Positions 11,042 to 23,370 of a stretch of DNA of 64,000 nt are shown here, piece by piece. Both the position numbers and the translations under genes were made by a program. Location of the stretch: NCBI GenBank assembly GCA_021234155.1, contig JAJEKV010000033.1, forward strand, positions 11,974,163-12,038,162, read 5' to 3'. The notes beneath the pieces were generated by a model, which saw nothing but the letters and a program-made list of their open reading frames with translations, was not told the origin of the DNA and searched no databases. Each line of letters opens with the position of its first letter. Positions within the stretch are counted from its first letter, which is position 1. The DNA is from Isoetes taiwanensis. Lineage: Eukaryota > Streptophyta > Lycopodiopsida > Isoetales > Isoetaceae.

Positions 11042-13500
11042 AGTATAACACATGGACATGATGGTGGCATTTAAATATGATTCTAGGCTTGCCAATAATC
11101 CTGTTTGTAGGGATAGCTGTTACAGTTTTCCAATAACGCATGCAGCCAAAATGCTTCAAGCCAGGGAACTCATAACTTCACATGTGCATCAACATGTGGA
11201 TGACATAAATACCAATTCATGTGAATGTTCTCAACTTCTTTTACGCTGATTGTCCAATTTCCTGCACCTTCATTGCTGGAATTTGACATTGTGCGATTCA
11301 CAAATCTCTTGGACCAGCTTGTAAAACAGTTGAAATTGCACACAACTCAAGTACGGGCTAAGAACAGGATCCGAGATTAGAATTTGCCCATACCATTAAA
11401 AATACTTAGAAACTTCTACGAAAATGGCCTGAAAAAATGTCGGGAATGTTTTTGTTTTTGGTTATCGAAAAAAATTTAAAATGGCTGGATTTTTCAGGGT
11501 CGAACCACCCCATTTCGAATCCTGGCTAAGAATGGTTCCCGCAAGTAATGCAAGTAATTACAAGCTATATATGCAACTGCACAATTTTTCCAGCTAAGGA
11601 TGATCAATCTTTGTCAACTGAAACCAGACAATATATCTTAAAACAATATAAGTCCGCATGCACTAAAGTTTTTCTCTGGAGTTTTTAAGCCCATCAAAGA
11701 CATGTGCGCGCATTCCAAAAATCACTTTTTTCATTAACTTCACATAATCATCAAGCACCTACAGACACAGTTAAAATTTTTAGCAACTGCCTGTGCTAAG
11801 ACAGTATTATAATATACTAAAAGTTCCTAGCAAATAGAAATAATCTTAACACGTCATCAAATTTCTTATTTGGAACTGCATAATCATTAGTTTTGACCCC
11901 ATCCTTGTCTGCTACTGTTTCCCTTGGGTGCATTAAAGAACTAAGAGTTGAGACTGTGACAACACTCCAAAATCATTCTCCAGTTTCTCCTGGAGATTAT
12001 TTTGCATCTTTCCTGCTTTTCTTTAACTTTCAGAACCTACAGTAAGTAAGTAATATGCGAATCAACCAAAACTATAAGAGCCTTGAACTAAAAAGCATAA
12101 CATATACGAGAACCACAACTTCGAAGGACTCTAATATATTGTGAGTAAACTGAAATTGCAATCATATGCTGCAACTTTCTGTGCTCAATTTCTGTTCTCA
12201 ACATTTCTGTGCTTAATGTTGCATTAAAAATGGGTGGAAATGGTTGTCAAACTCTGAAGATAAGGCAGATACTTAGTTGGGATCAGCAAAACCTAGGAGG
12301 ATAGAAACAATCAGTATAACAGAATGTGAACACAAATGCTGCTATGGGCAAAAAGAAGCAGTTCTTAGGAGAACTAACAGCGCCCAGTAGAAGGAATAAA
12401 ATCCATGCTACAATTGTATAAACTTAAGCAATTTAAAGAGGCCCAACTTAAAGCGCTGAAGCGGATCAAAGATGAGACAGACATGCATTTCCAAATTGGA
12501 AGCATATGGCTTCTCTAGTTTGAAGCGCAATGCACATGGAAGGAAACACAGGTTGCATGGAGAAGGAAGACAGGTACAAAAACACCTAAAAATACTATCC
12601 TTAAATCTAAATGCCTTGGCTACTTGTTGAGCATCTTTTGCTCTCATCACAATCCAGACCTATACAGCAGCATAAAAATAACAAAATGTACATGCAAATG
12701 CCGGCAGATAAAGCCATGGGAGCCATTTTACCAATGTTTGATGCTTGTCCAAACAAAAAGTTGTGTTCAAATCAAGGCTAGATGATGAAAGAAGAGCATT
12801 AGAAGAAATAAAATGGATCTTACCAGAGAAGTGTTCATATAACTGCTTGATGTTGCATTAGAAATGGCTGGAAATTGTTCTTAGACTTTGAAAATTAGGC
12901 AGATATCAAGGTAGCAAAATCTAGATGGTTAGAATATTTTTACTAAAATAGAGCACACCAATAGAGTAGAAGCATGCAGTCCTAGACAATATAATCAAAG
13001 TTTAACTTCTGCAACAAACTGAGATTTCTTTATACGTATCAATTTAAAAGCTAAGTTCTAGCAAATCAAATTAACCATTCAAACTACGGGTCATGAAAAG
13101 AAAAGATCCATTTAACCTTTTAACCTGCTTGGTAACATCTTGCACTTGTCTCAAAATCTTAACTCATTCTGCATATAAATCCCTGACTTCCAAATTTAAT
13201 TCGGACAAGCAATCTGTTGAAGGTGATCCAAATTCATTGTAATTGCAGTAAGGAATTTTGACCTGTCGCAGTCCCATTGCTTAAGAGTCCATGTCATTGA
13301 ATGTCAAACTTGTTGACAAATTTTGCAAAGCCAGACAGAAGGAACCTCTTGATGTCCAAGAAATGGCAACTGACTCTAAAGCCATATCTGCAATATTCTA
13401 AGAAAATGCTGCAGCCACAAAATCGTACACAGGGTTAGGTTGAAGAGGGAACCACGTCTAGGACTGCCATTAACAAAATATCTCCAGATTTGAGATAATC
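11042..13500. other. AT-rich intergenic sequence with one imperfect direct repeat
   Basis: No recognisable gene. A block of roughly 100 bp at about 12,215-12,330 (TGTTGCATTA, GGTGGAAATGGTTGT, AAGGCAGATA) recurs imperfectly at about 12,850-12,950, about 630 bp away in the same orientation. A sequence resembling a tRNA B box near 11,506-11,515 lacks any tRNA fold around it. Confidence 0.5.
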
Positions 13501-13569
13501 GGAAGCGCCTTTGGGAATCCTATGCAAAGCCCCCACTTAAGACTTGTAAAAAGCAAGATTGGATTATGT

Positions 13570-14001
13570 CTAAAATATCAAAGGCTTGAGCGCCAGCCAT
13601 TCCCCATACCCTATCACCATCTCAAAGAAGTCTGGACATGTTGTTCTGGTAATTCTGGCAAAACTGCAAGGGTATATCTCCGGCAGCTGGATCCAAGGAA
13701 ATGATCCGTTAGTACCATCGCATTGTTCGCATTGTTGGCCTTCTTGCTCGCTCATCCTCAGGCCGTCCCTTGTTGCACTGCCAGACTGAAGAGATGGGTT
13801 GAAATTTAGAACTTGAGTGCCATAACTTTTGGATTGGATTGATGCCTTCGCAGAGAGAGAAAAGGTCAAACATGGGATCGTATGATCTTGGCGCTCTTCT
13901 GAATGAGCTCCTGTGAAAAAGAACAGGAAGGAGCTCCCGCAAGAGTCCCGCAGGCAAAAGCGAACGCCGCATGCGTCTGTACATGCGGGGTTCCGGCACA
14001 A
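13570..14001 (-). other. Open reading frame of 143 codons, unrecognised
   Basis: One of the longer open frames in this part, beginning MCRNPACTDACGVRFC and holding scattered cysteines, including EQEGQQCEQCDGTNGSFP near the middle. The spacing vaguely recalls extracellular plant receptor segments, but no repeat or catalytic motif is present. All six frames are unusually open here because GC content rises, so chance is a real alternative. Confidence 0.25.
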
Positions 14002-14029
14002 ATACGAACACCATCCCTTTTTAATAAGA

Positions 14030-15190
14030 AAGATGTCATCGATATTGTTTGGTCAAATTTTTCTTTATCTCTCAATCCTTACTGTCCAGTCAAATTCCTA
14101 TGATCGTATGGAATTAGTCAAACTGCATAATTCTTCCATTCAAAGAATAATAATCCACAGGCTCTCACTTATCCTACCATCAGGTTTTAGTTTGTAACTA
14201 TTTCCCAATCTTGACTGTACTCTTAGGTTAGGAGCATTTGCCCTACCTTGCAATTTGCATCTTAGACTATCAGACTTAGTAGATCCCTTTAGTATAACAA
14301 TCTGCATGGCCAAACCCATCTGTTAATTTCGCACGTGGACAATAAGAAGTGCACCTTAAATGTCTAATTCAATGGCGCATCTAGGAGTCACTAAATTCAA
14401 GCTTCACTAGCCTGTGTTGGTCAGTGTATTATTTTGTTTGCAGAATAAGGTACTACAGCGTACATTCAATATAACTCATGTGGCAGGTTCCAATAGCTCT
14501 TATGCCACACTCTATCTGGTTATTGGTAATCAAGTCCAAACGATAAGGATGGTCTAGACATAGTTAACACCACGCCTATCCCAAGCATATACAATAACAA
14601 ACCTGAACGCTGCATACTTTGAGGTCTCAGAATTAGCCCTAAAGCAGACATTCTGAGCTTTGGTTTTAGACATTCGAACTCTTTCTGGAAGAACTCAAAA
14701 CAGAACTATATGATAAAGAGGGGAGACAGGATAGGCTATGGTGCTAGACATTCGAACATTGAAAGAACTAAAAAAATGTCAAGATCATGCCATGAGTGAG
14801 AATGATATAAATTACATTTGGCTGCATGCCGATGATGCATAAAAGGATTTCACTGGCTGCATAAAAGCTAACATGGTTCAAGCCAAAATGTACCCACTTG
14901 TCCTCTTCTAAGGATGCAATGCAGTTGCTGACCATTATTTGGAGCGCTACAAAAGAGTGGAGTCAAAGTGTTCAAAGGCCTATCCAGTCCTCCAATGATC
15001 ACCTATAAGCAGGCTGCATGTCTATGCGTATGAGATGATATCCTGCAATGACAACTACTACCTGATTACCTAAGAAGTAATCCTGAAAATAGCCTGCCGA
15101 GAACTAAGAACTTCAATTTAACCCTTTTGAGCCATTTGTCAAGCATTCGGATTTGGTAAAGAAAAAAACAATTCTGCAGATTCGGCGTGG
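14030..15190. other. Intergenic sequence, nothing recognised
   Basis: No open frame or RNA gene supported. The word TAGACATTCGAAC occurs twice, near 14,668 and 14,749, the only local repetition noticed. Confidence 0.5.
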
Positions 15191-15309
15191 AATAAATACA
15201 TGTTGCTCTTACCTCCAGTGACTGAAACTGCCATTTCAAACCCAAACCTCAAAACCCAAAAAAAGCCTAAAACAAAAGAGAAAAGTTTGTGTTCAAGTTT
15301 CTGGACACT

Positions 15310-15662
15310 AAAGGCACATTCTGGTTTCTTTATGTCCTCATGGGCACTAATCCTAAAAATTTGGGAAGAATGGATGCAAAAATACTATCTACCTATACAA
15401 TATCTATCTATCTATCTACTCTCCCACGTTGCGTCAAACACAGACAATTTTTTGCCAAATGTGGCCCTATTTTGCGTTACAGAAGGTGAAAAAGATGCGT
15501 TAAAAAACGTTAAAAAAAAGGCAAAAGGTTAAAAAATGCTCCTTTTATTTCTTGACAATTGTAACATAAAAGGTATAAAGGCATCTAAAAGGCACATTCT
15601 GGTTTCTTTATAATGTCCACTTAAGTGGGCACTAATCCTAAAAAATTTTGGGAAGAATGGAC
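15310..15662. repeat. Direct repeat of about 70-80 bp, copies 290 bp apart
   Basis: The block AAAGGCACATTCTGGTTTCT through GGGCACTAATCCTAAAAA and GGGAAGAATGGA occurs at about 15,310-15,374 and again at about 15,588-15,662, with a short insertion in the second copy. Between them are TATC microsatellite-like words (about 15,398-15,418) and A-rich sequence. Confidence 0.65.
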
Positions 15663-15748
15663 CCAAGTTTGGGCCAAATAGTCCGAATATACAATAATTA
15701 CAATGGCAAAAGTTTCCCAAGACCATGCCCAAGATTGTGCACTGAACA

Positions 15749-16030
15749 ATGAAACAATGTTTGACTTCTGAGGACAAGAACAAAATTGAAAGTGGTCGAT
15801 TCCGTTGCAAGGGACATGAGCGTCATGGTTTCCGCCCATTGGGCACCGTTGTGCATCTGCATCAAACATATGAAGATTTTTTAAGGACCAGATTCGACAT
15901 GCAATTTGCACTTTCTTCTCTGCTCGAGCTCCAAAACCAAATCCGAGAACTTCGTCGTGGTATGTATCAGCCTCCCCAACAAGAATTGCCAAATAATAAT
16001 TTGGGCAATGGACTTGTACACCATATGTGA
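15749..16030 (+). other. Small ORF of 93 codons, glutamine/asparagine-rich end, unrecognised
   Basis: The plus-strand frame reads MKQCLTSEDKNKIESG, then a charged, helix-like stretch SSLLELQNQIRELRRGM, then QPPQQELPNNNLGNG before the stop. This composition looks more protein-like than the neighbouring random frames and could be a small coiled-coil protein or a gag fragment. No family is recognised and no promoter or splice signal supports it. A minus-strand frame (15,621-16,034) overlaps it and is taken as its shadow. Confidence 0.3.
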
Positions 16031-16307
16031 TCATTCAAGATACCCTAATTTTCTTGAACTAGGAGATTCCATTCCCCATAATCCTATAGAAACATTGTGC
16101 ATTCGTGGTGGAGGTTAAACTGGACATATCAAAGTAGATAAGATGTTTCTTTGTTGTATATTCATATTGTTTATCTGTAATATTTTTCTACGATTTTGTA
16201 AATATTATTGTGTGCGGCGCGCTATATTATTAATTAGTACTTCTAGACTGCACATGTATGTCACTAATTTGACTTTTTAGTTTTGCCATAGATCCGTGTG
16301 TTTGTTT

Positions 16308-16308
<1 letters not shown>

Positions 16309-16344
<36 letters not shown>
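16309..16344 (-). repeat. Poly(T) run of 36 (poly(A) on the minus strand)
   Basis: An uninterrupted T36 run. On the minus strand it would be a poly(A) following a lysine and glutamine-rich frame (16,442 downward), which could be the 3' end of a retrotransposed transcript. No target duplication was found, so simple slippage is equally likely. Confidence 0.7.
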
Positions 16345-16348
<4 letters not shown>

Positions 16349-17930
16349 CATCGGCCTTGGCTTTTTGGTTTCTTAGTAACCTTGGTTTTATTTCTCTTAG
16401 AATTTGCTTGTTTATGTCCATTTCTTGCTTATAAAGCAGCATCTATTTGGTGCGCAACCTAAGTTCTATTGCATGTAACTTGCATTGTGGTTAGTTGATT
16501 TTTCATATCAAGCCCTTTGGCAAGGATGTTGTAAATGGAAGCATATACTCAAGGCAAATACCTTTCATTCTGCAACTTAGAATTTTAACAAGTATCTACT
16601 GGACTGCGCATACGGCAAAAATTATTTGCGCCCCTACTCCTTAGATTTGAGATTCTCTGTGCAATCTACACATGATGTAAGCATTTAGATTTTTATGCTA
16701 TTGCAAAGATCTTCTGCTTTTGTAGCCATGCACAACACGGAGTTTTTCTGCTTGTGGCTCTGCTCATGCCATCAATATCCGATCTAGCTTTGGATTACCT
16801 TCCCAGCACTAGTATTGATCTATCTTTTAGTCCTAGTAGTAGTAGGAGTGAGGAGGAGGAGGAAGAGGATTTCTAACATCTATTAAAGACCAACGCCTAA
16901 GAAGCCTATTCTTTAGCTCCGGAAGAAGAAGAAAATCATCTTTAAAATCCACGATGGACCAACTAGTTTATGAGATCTGCACGCCGCGCCAGTATATTTT
17001 GTAGGTTCTGCCCCCATTCACTTCACATTACATGTCCCCACTCAAGATCATGTAGAACTCAATGATACGAGTGTAGCATACACAATGTCATTCCATGATT
17101 ATAGATCATTACTTGCTCTAAATATTTATGTTCTAGATGCAGCAGTCCTTGAGATTTCAAACATGCTAAAATTATAAGGCCACAAAAATAAGCACAAAAA
17201 TAACAATTTTGCTATATCATAAAACAAGGCGTAATAGACCAACACATAAAGGAGAAGGATAAGACGATTTTGATCGTATACAGCCTCAATGTTAGCCACT
17301 AAGCGGATGTATAAATATCTGCCTTCACAGAGAACTAAAAATCTTCTAAAACTTCAATGCTGGCGATCAAAAGGAAGGAAGGAAGGAAGGAAGGTTCTTT
17401 TATCGTCCGACACTCAATCATTGATCTATGGGACAAATTACACCTTTGGTTGAAAGCCTGTGATCAACCTAGCAATTATATAATTCAATCAACCTACACT
17501 TTCATTTCAAACATTGAAGGAAAATGGTGTGAATGATTATAATAAGAAAAATAAAGTTGCATGAGCACTATAGTTGTGCTTTTACTTTTGCAGATTAAAT
17601 TGCTATAGTACATAAACTTAAACCAGATTTCAGATGTTCAAGACAAACTCCATGTTACTTGCACAAAATACATGTACCACAATATGTAACATATATGACC
17701 AGGTAGAAATCATAGTTCATTAAAGAAAATATGTACATGGAGTTCTTTCAACTTTGCATAACATAGAGACAATAATATATAGTAAATGGCCCTTATCCTA
17801 TACTAGACCTATCTCCATGGTAGATGCAACACAAACTCTATGCCCAAACATGTTTTACCATAGAGCTATTTGATTAATTCTAGCCAAATAAACCTAAAAA
17901 GGCCCCTTGCTCTTCCTTCATTCAAAGTTA
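16345..17930. other. Intergenic sequence with an (AAGG)6 microsatellite
   Basis: No gene recognised. A perfect AAGG tetranucleotide tract lies at 17,371-17,394. Its complement, TTCC, recurs at 20,100-20,122. Confidence 0.55.
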
Positions 17931-17931
17931 A

Positions 17932-19440
17932 ATGCTCCATATTTCTTGCGGATATAAGTACTTAGGGAGTGGTACTTCCTCCAAATCTATGATCCTCAAC
18001 TTTCATTCGCCATACCCCTCTGAGAATGATCCGGATATTAGAACTCACAAGGGGCGATGTCATCCGGGTTCACATAGCAAAAATTTGATGGGAAAGCAAC
18101 GGCCCGGATGGTATCCGCTCAGTTGTTTTGGTGTGCTCGGCCACCTATAGTATGGATCCGGGGCCCCGCTTTCAATGGGGCTTGAACAGAAGGTTTCTCC
18201 TTATAATGGACCACAAAAGTGGTTGTTCCATTTACAAAGGCCATATCCAATCCTACTAGTAAATTCATCATTCTTACCTCTTCATAGTTTAGCCGATGAT
18301 GACATATTTTAGCAAGATTTGATCGGATGGGGGGAGGCAATATGGACAAGCCCTCTCACAAGCCCGGTTTAGACCATGGCAAATCATTGATCATATCTTC
18401 AAGGCACTTTGGTTGAAGGACAAGAGAGGTTAGTGGCAAGACTAGCTTGTTGCTTCAATGTGACTTCATGAAGGCTTCGACACTATGCCTTAACAAATTA
18501 CAAGCAAAATTAAAAATCCCATGTGGGTATGAAATGTGGTGTATGCAGTTGTATGAGCATTGTTCAAGCCAAATGCAACCGATGGAGCAACCATTCACCA
18601 AAGAATATTGGGGTCCATATGTGCCCTCCATTTTCAACATTATTTGGCCTCTAGATTGACCCATGTCGAAAGGCTTTGTCGGCCGACAATGGGATCCATT
18701 GAGGATGAATGTCACTTTTTCATCGGTCATCAGCTGACTCATATATGTGGATGGATAGTTGATCCTGACATATCTATTTGATAAGGTGGTCACCTAGATG
18801 CCCTAGACACATTCCTACATGGCTTACACCATGGCAATGGGAGACATTCTAGCCAAGACTAACCTCCAAGGACAAAAGGCCCTCTTCATTCACCTCTTCA
18901 TTCAAGATCGGGGGCAAAAGGTAGAAATGACTCCCACCTACAAACACTTGGGATCCCAGTTTCCTCCTACTCTATGTTGGGACACTTTCATTCGATTATG
19001 CCCATGAAAGCGGACTCATCGCCTCCATTTGGAAAACCCCACCATCTTCAAATTGAGACATGACAATCACATAGCAAAACTTTATGATTTGGGCTATCAG
19101 TGGGATCCGTTGAGGATTTGGTCACACTTCGTTTGGCTGGGCGGGATTAAGATCCGGCATTGCTTGCTACTTGAAATGACTTTGGCAAAAGTCCGAAAGT
19201 CTTCCTAGCATGGACACTCAAAGTGAAATCCACCAGTCCATATCAAATCTTCATACGATTGTTATGTTCTTACCTCTTCATAGAGTAGTAATGGATATGA
19301 AGGCTTTGCGATATGGTGGTCAACCACCTAACGCATATCCGATTTCATCCATGTAATTTGGACCACATTTTGTCTCAAGGCATGTTGGAAGGACAAACCC
19401 TTAGTGGCTAGCCGGAGGGTTTAATCCGCAAGAGCATATG
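17932..19440. other. Coding-like but degenerate region, unrecognised
   Basis: Several open frames of 60-112 codons lie close together on both strands (for example 18,119-18,349 minus, 18,455-18,793 minus, 18,560-18,781 plus, 18,819-19,007 plus). The base composition is more even than in the flanks, suggesting an old coding or transposon-derived segment. No conserved motif could be identified and no frame stays open. Confidence 0.25.
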
Positions 19441-20378
19441 CCTCAAAATAACACATTAATAGGTCCAATAAATCAATTGAACGAGACCCACATGATAAAC
19501 AACATTCAATTCAAATCAATTATTTTAGGCCCAATATTCTTTACATTTTTGTTTTGATGGATAATTTCTTTTTTTGAGGCAAGATTCATAGATTGAATTA
19601 TCCATGTCGGACCTTAGGCTTTGTAATCTTATGCAATATTTTTCATCCATTAGAGGATGAATGAAATATGGCATTTTCTAGGCATTATGCTATTTGGTCA
19701 ATTGAATAAAAATTGTGCCAACTATTTTGCAAATGCCTAGCTACTTTAAGCTAAAGGATTATTTTATATTGGATCGTCAGACATTGCTATAGGTATCACT
19801 TGATCTTGTTGCTTTACTCTTTTGCTTCTCTTACAACAATTGAGTTTTTGGTATATACATCCATTTTGCATCCCAAAGAAACGTTTGAAAGGATATTAAC
19901 TCTCTCAATAATGGCTATCATTATCCCCTACCGATGAGGTTCCATTCCCAAATACTCTTAATATAGGTATTCTCTCTAGCTCAATTTTGTTCCGGTTTAA
20001 AAGTTGTAGAAAGGGTATTTTATTACATACAATTCTCATATTTGTATGTGACAATGCATGTTGCTGATGGTAGAAAATAGGTTTTGCAATAGTGTAGGTC
20101 TTCCTTCCTTCCTTCCTTCCTTTGGAAAGTTGTTAGGGTTAACAGAGGCAGAGGCAATGAGGCAGCATTGATGGCGAGAGGCGGTGAAGTTAGGCACTTG
20201 TTTCTTCACTATTCTTTGCTTTGATTTTGGTGGCTGGAAGGAATCAAAGGCTGCTTTTGGTTGCATATACCTTCCAAGCCTTTTGGTTGCAAATATGTAG
20301 TTGCTGAGCTTAGGGTTTTCTGTGCAAAGTCTGGGGTGTTATTTTGAGAAAAATGAAGCTCTATGGGCTATGGCAGAG
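19441..20378. other. Intergenic sequence with a (TTCC)n microsatellite
   Basis: No recognised gene. A TTCC tract of about 23 bp lies at 20,100-20,122, shortly before the 613-bp tandem array. Confidence 0.55.
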
Positions 20379-22167
20379 ATGCATTGCATCGAGACAAGGC
20401 ATTCTTATGGAATCAATTGCCGATATTATGTGGAAGTAAAACGATTTGCTATGAACATTATATTTGCATATTTGTCTTGCCTAAGCTTTGCACTCCAAGC
20501 ATTGGATCTTACTCTGTTATTACTGTCATATCAGTTTATCAACTCCACCCTAACAGATGAGAATATGTAATCATTTGTCATACTGCAAAATAGTTCCATA
20601 CTTGGATGCATTACATAGTGCTCCAGGTCTTGCGTAGTAATAACGCATAGCCATCTGGTCTTAAGACTCTTGTTGGGTCATTGTTAGTAATAATGCACGG
20701 CCCTTGTTGGTCTTAAGACCCTTGTTGCATAACACCTTAGAACACAACGATATTCAAACCATAAAATTGAGGATATCAAAGGAATATGATTGCAAGGCCG
20801 TACATAAAGAAGCAACTAGGCACCTCATCAAGATACATCAAGATACATGCAATTGACGATTCGAAGACCAACTAATGAAGATAACAACTTCTTGAGAGCT
20901 GAGACAATGGAATTGTGCACATCTTCAAGAATTATCTCGAAGTAACTTTCAACATGGAGGAGGGGGGCAGGTATTGCCCAAGAACAAAGAGATGCATTGC
21001 ATCGAGACAAGGCATTCTTATGGAATCAATTGCCGATATTATGTGGAAGTAAAACGATTTGCTATGAACATTATATTTGCATATTTGTCTTGCCTAAACT
21101 TTGCACTCCAAGCATTGGATCTTACTGTGTTATTAATGTCATATCAGTGTTATCAACTCCACCCTAACAGATGAGAATATGTAATCATTTGTCATACTGC
21201 AAAATAGTTCCATACTTGGATGCATTACATAGTGCTCCAGGTCTTGCGTAGTAATAACGCATAGCCATCTGGTCTTAAGACTCTTGTTGGGTCATTGTTA
21301 GTAATAATGCACAGCCCTTGTTGGTCTTAAGTCCCTTGTTGCATAACACCTTAGGACACAACGATATTCAAACCATAAAATTGAGGATATCAAAGGAATA
21401 TGATTGCAAGGTCGTACATAAAGAAGCAACTAGGCACCTCATCAAGATACATCAATTTACATGCAATTGACGATTCGAAGACCAACTAATGAAGATAACA
21501 ACTTCTTGAGAGCCGAGACAATGGAATTGTGCACATCTTCAAGAATTACCTCGAAGTAACTTTCAACATGGAGGAGGGGGGCAGGTATTGCCCAAGAACA
21601 AAGAGATGCATTGCATCGAGACAAGGCATTCTTATGGAATCAATTGCCGATATTATGTGGAAGTAAAACGATTTGCTATGAACATTATATTTGCATATTT
21701 GTCTTGCCTAAGCTTTGCACTCCAAGCATTGGATCTTACTGTGTTATTACTGTCATATCAGTGTTATCAATAGTTCCATACTTGGATGCATTACATAGTG
21801 CTCCAGGTCTTGCGTAGTAATAACGCATAGCCATCTGGTCTTAAGACTCTTGTTGGGTCATTGTTAGTAATAATGCACAGCCCGTGTTGGTCTTAAGACC
21901 CTTGTTGCATAACACCTTAGAACACAACGATATTCAAACCATAAAATTGAGGATATCAAAGGAATATGATTGCAAGGCCGTACATAAAGAAGCAACTAGG
22001 CACCTCATCAAGATACATCAATTTACATGCAATTGACGATTCGAAGACCAATTAATGAAGATAACAACTTCTTGAGAGCCGAGACAATGGAATTGTGCAC
22101 ATCTTCAAGAATTACCTCGAAATAACTTTCAACATGGATGAGGGGGGCAGGTATTGCCCAAAAACAA
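20379..22167 (+). repeat. Tandem triplication, 613-614-bp unit
   Basis: Three head-to-tail copies begin at ATGCATTGCATCGAGACAAG (20,379; 20,992; 21,606). Copies 1 and 2 are 613 and 614 bp and differ at only a few positions. Copy 3 lacks 48 bp around 21,773 but is otherwise nearly identical. The unit carries a 60-70-codon open frame (MHCIETRHSYGINCRYYVEV) repeated in each copy; it resembles no known protein. The words AGAGATGCATTGC at the left edge and at each junction could have mediated unequal crossing-over. The near identity points to recent amplification. Confidence 0.9.
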
Positions 22168-22690
22168 GATTAGGAAGCACCTGAACACCAAAGTGTCAAT
22201 AGCCTTTGCATCTTTAGACAGAGAGTTTGAAACAAAAGTGTGTTATGCCCACCATATAAAACAACATATATCACAGAGCTCATCACATCGACAAGTCTAC
22301 CCAGAGTGCAAGCCTACATGCAAATAGGAGGATATAGATCTACACACCTTGCACACGGAGATGCATCGATAACATTGTCATGGTGTACATGTGCACCTCG
22401 AGGGGAGGCACCAGGGGAACCTAATTGTAACTATGCAAGATATAGATCTTGCACATATACTCTCCTTGTTATTCTCTTCCTCCCATAGTGTAGCAAATCA
22501 GAAGGTAGAGATGTTGGGCCATTCAAATTAGTGAAGCGATCAACACTCTCGGTACTCTTCTGGCAATACGATACCAAAGAGATATAGAAGACTTTCAAAT
22601 CGTCAACTATGTCATCAAAACCATGAGCAATTGGGGGGCCTAATGAAGCAAGTCAACCTCGACATCGAGGAGGAGCAGGCCTTCACAGAG
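21773..22690 (+). repeat. Dispersed repeat A, copy 1
   Basis: This segment matches the reverse complement of 60,462-61,405 over its whole length, at roughly 85-90% identity by eye. It starts at AGTTCCATACTTGGATGCAT and ends near GGCCTTCACAGAG. Its left part is also the right two-thirds of each 613-bp unit, so the tandem duplication captured the start of A plus about 210 bp of flank. The reverse strand shows coding-like stretches (for example GFDDIVDDLKVFYI in the other copy), suggesting a decayed protein-coding mobile element, but no family is recognised. Confidence 0.7.
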
Positions 22691-22699
22691 ATTAGGGCT

Positions 22700-23370
22700 G
22701 ATGAAAATTTTGAATCATTTAGATTTGTGTTCAAAAATCTAACAAGATCATTCCCGGAGTTGAGCAATCTGCAAGAGCTTGAATATTTGTTTATCTTCAC
22801 AAACAATTTGTCTAGTTTGCTCCCTTGAAAATTTGTCAAATTCGTTTATCTTAATCTCAACATGGAATTGACGCATTTAAAAAAGTTGGAGATCTTTGTT
22901 ATCCAACAATCTGACGGGATCAATTTCTCAATCCATCACAGAATTACCCAGGTTGCAAACTTTGGCACTGCGGATGAATCAACTGCTGACAAGATCTATT
23001 ACAACAGAATTAGGAGGATGCAAGGGCTTGCAGAGGGTGAGGATGCAAAAAAATAGGTTTTCAGGATTGATATGTCCTCCAACAACTTGGTTGGGGATAT
23101 TGCGGCATTAAAATAGGCAACTAGGCATTGCAGGAGAAAAATTCGTCCTCAGTTCAGTAACTTAATCTTCATAAGCTAATGATTTGGCCCAAAATAAGCT
23201 CGTTGGTTCAGTTCCGGAGCAAATTGAAGAGATTTCTACTTAAATGAGGTCGATCTAAGTGGAAATGGGCTCTCTGGCAAAATTCCTCCGCATATTACTT
23301 CTTGCCAGTGAAATATCTGGATTTCTTTGACAATTTATTCTCTGGAACTTCCTCTTTGTAACTTGTCTTC
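22700..23370 (+). pseudogene. Leucine-rich-repeat receptor-type pseudogene
   Basis: At least four LRR units of the plant extracellular type can be read across frames: ELSNLQELEYLFIFTNNLS; KKLEIF then LSNNLTGSISQSITELP; RLQTLALRMNQL; and LGGCKGLQRVRMQKNRFSG. Further degenerate units follow near 23,190-23,310 (NKLVGSVPEQI and SGNGLSGKIPP). The pattern L..L.L..N.l.G.ip is that of LRR receptor kinases and receptor-like proteins, which sense ligands at the plasma membrane. Stops (for example at 22,826) and at least two frame changes break it, and there is no signal peptide, membrane segment or kinase domain. It directly abuts repeat A. Confidence 0.8.

Noticed and set aside
11500-11530. B-box-like word suggesting a tRNA or SINE
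   Set aside because: No A box, anticodon stem or acceptor pairing could be built around it, and there is no tail or target duplication.
20379-22167. Triplicated frame MHCIETRHSYG... as a gene family
   Set aside because: Three copies arise from tandem duplication of non-coding DNA. The frame stays open only for 60-89 codons, has no recognised motif, and copy 3 is truncated by a deletion.
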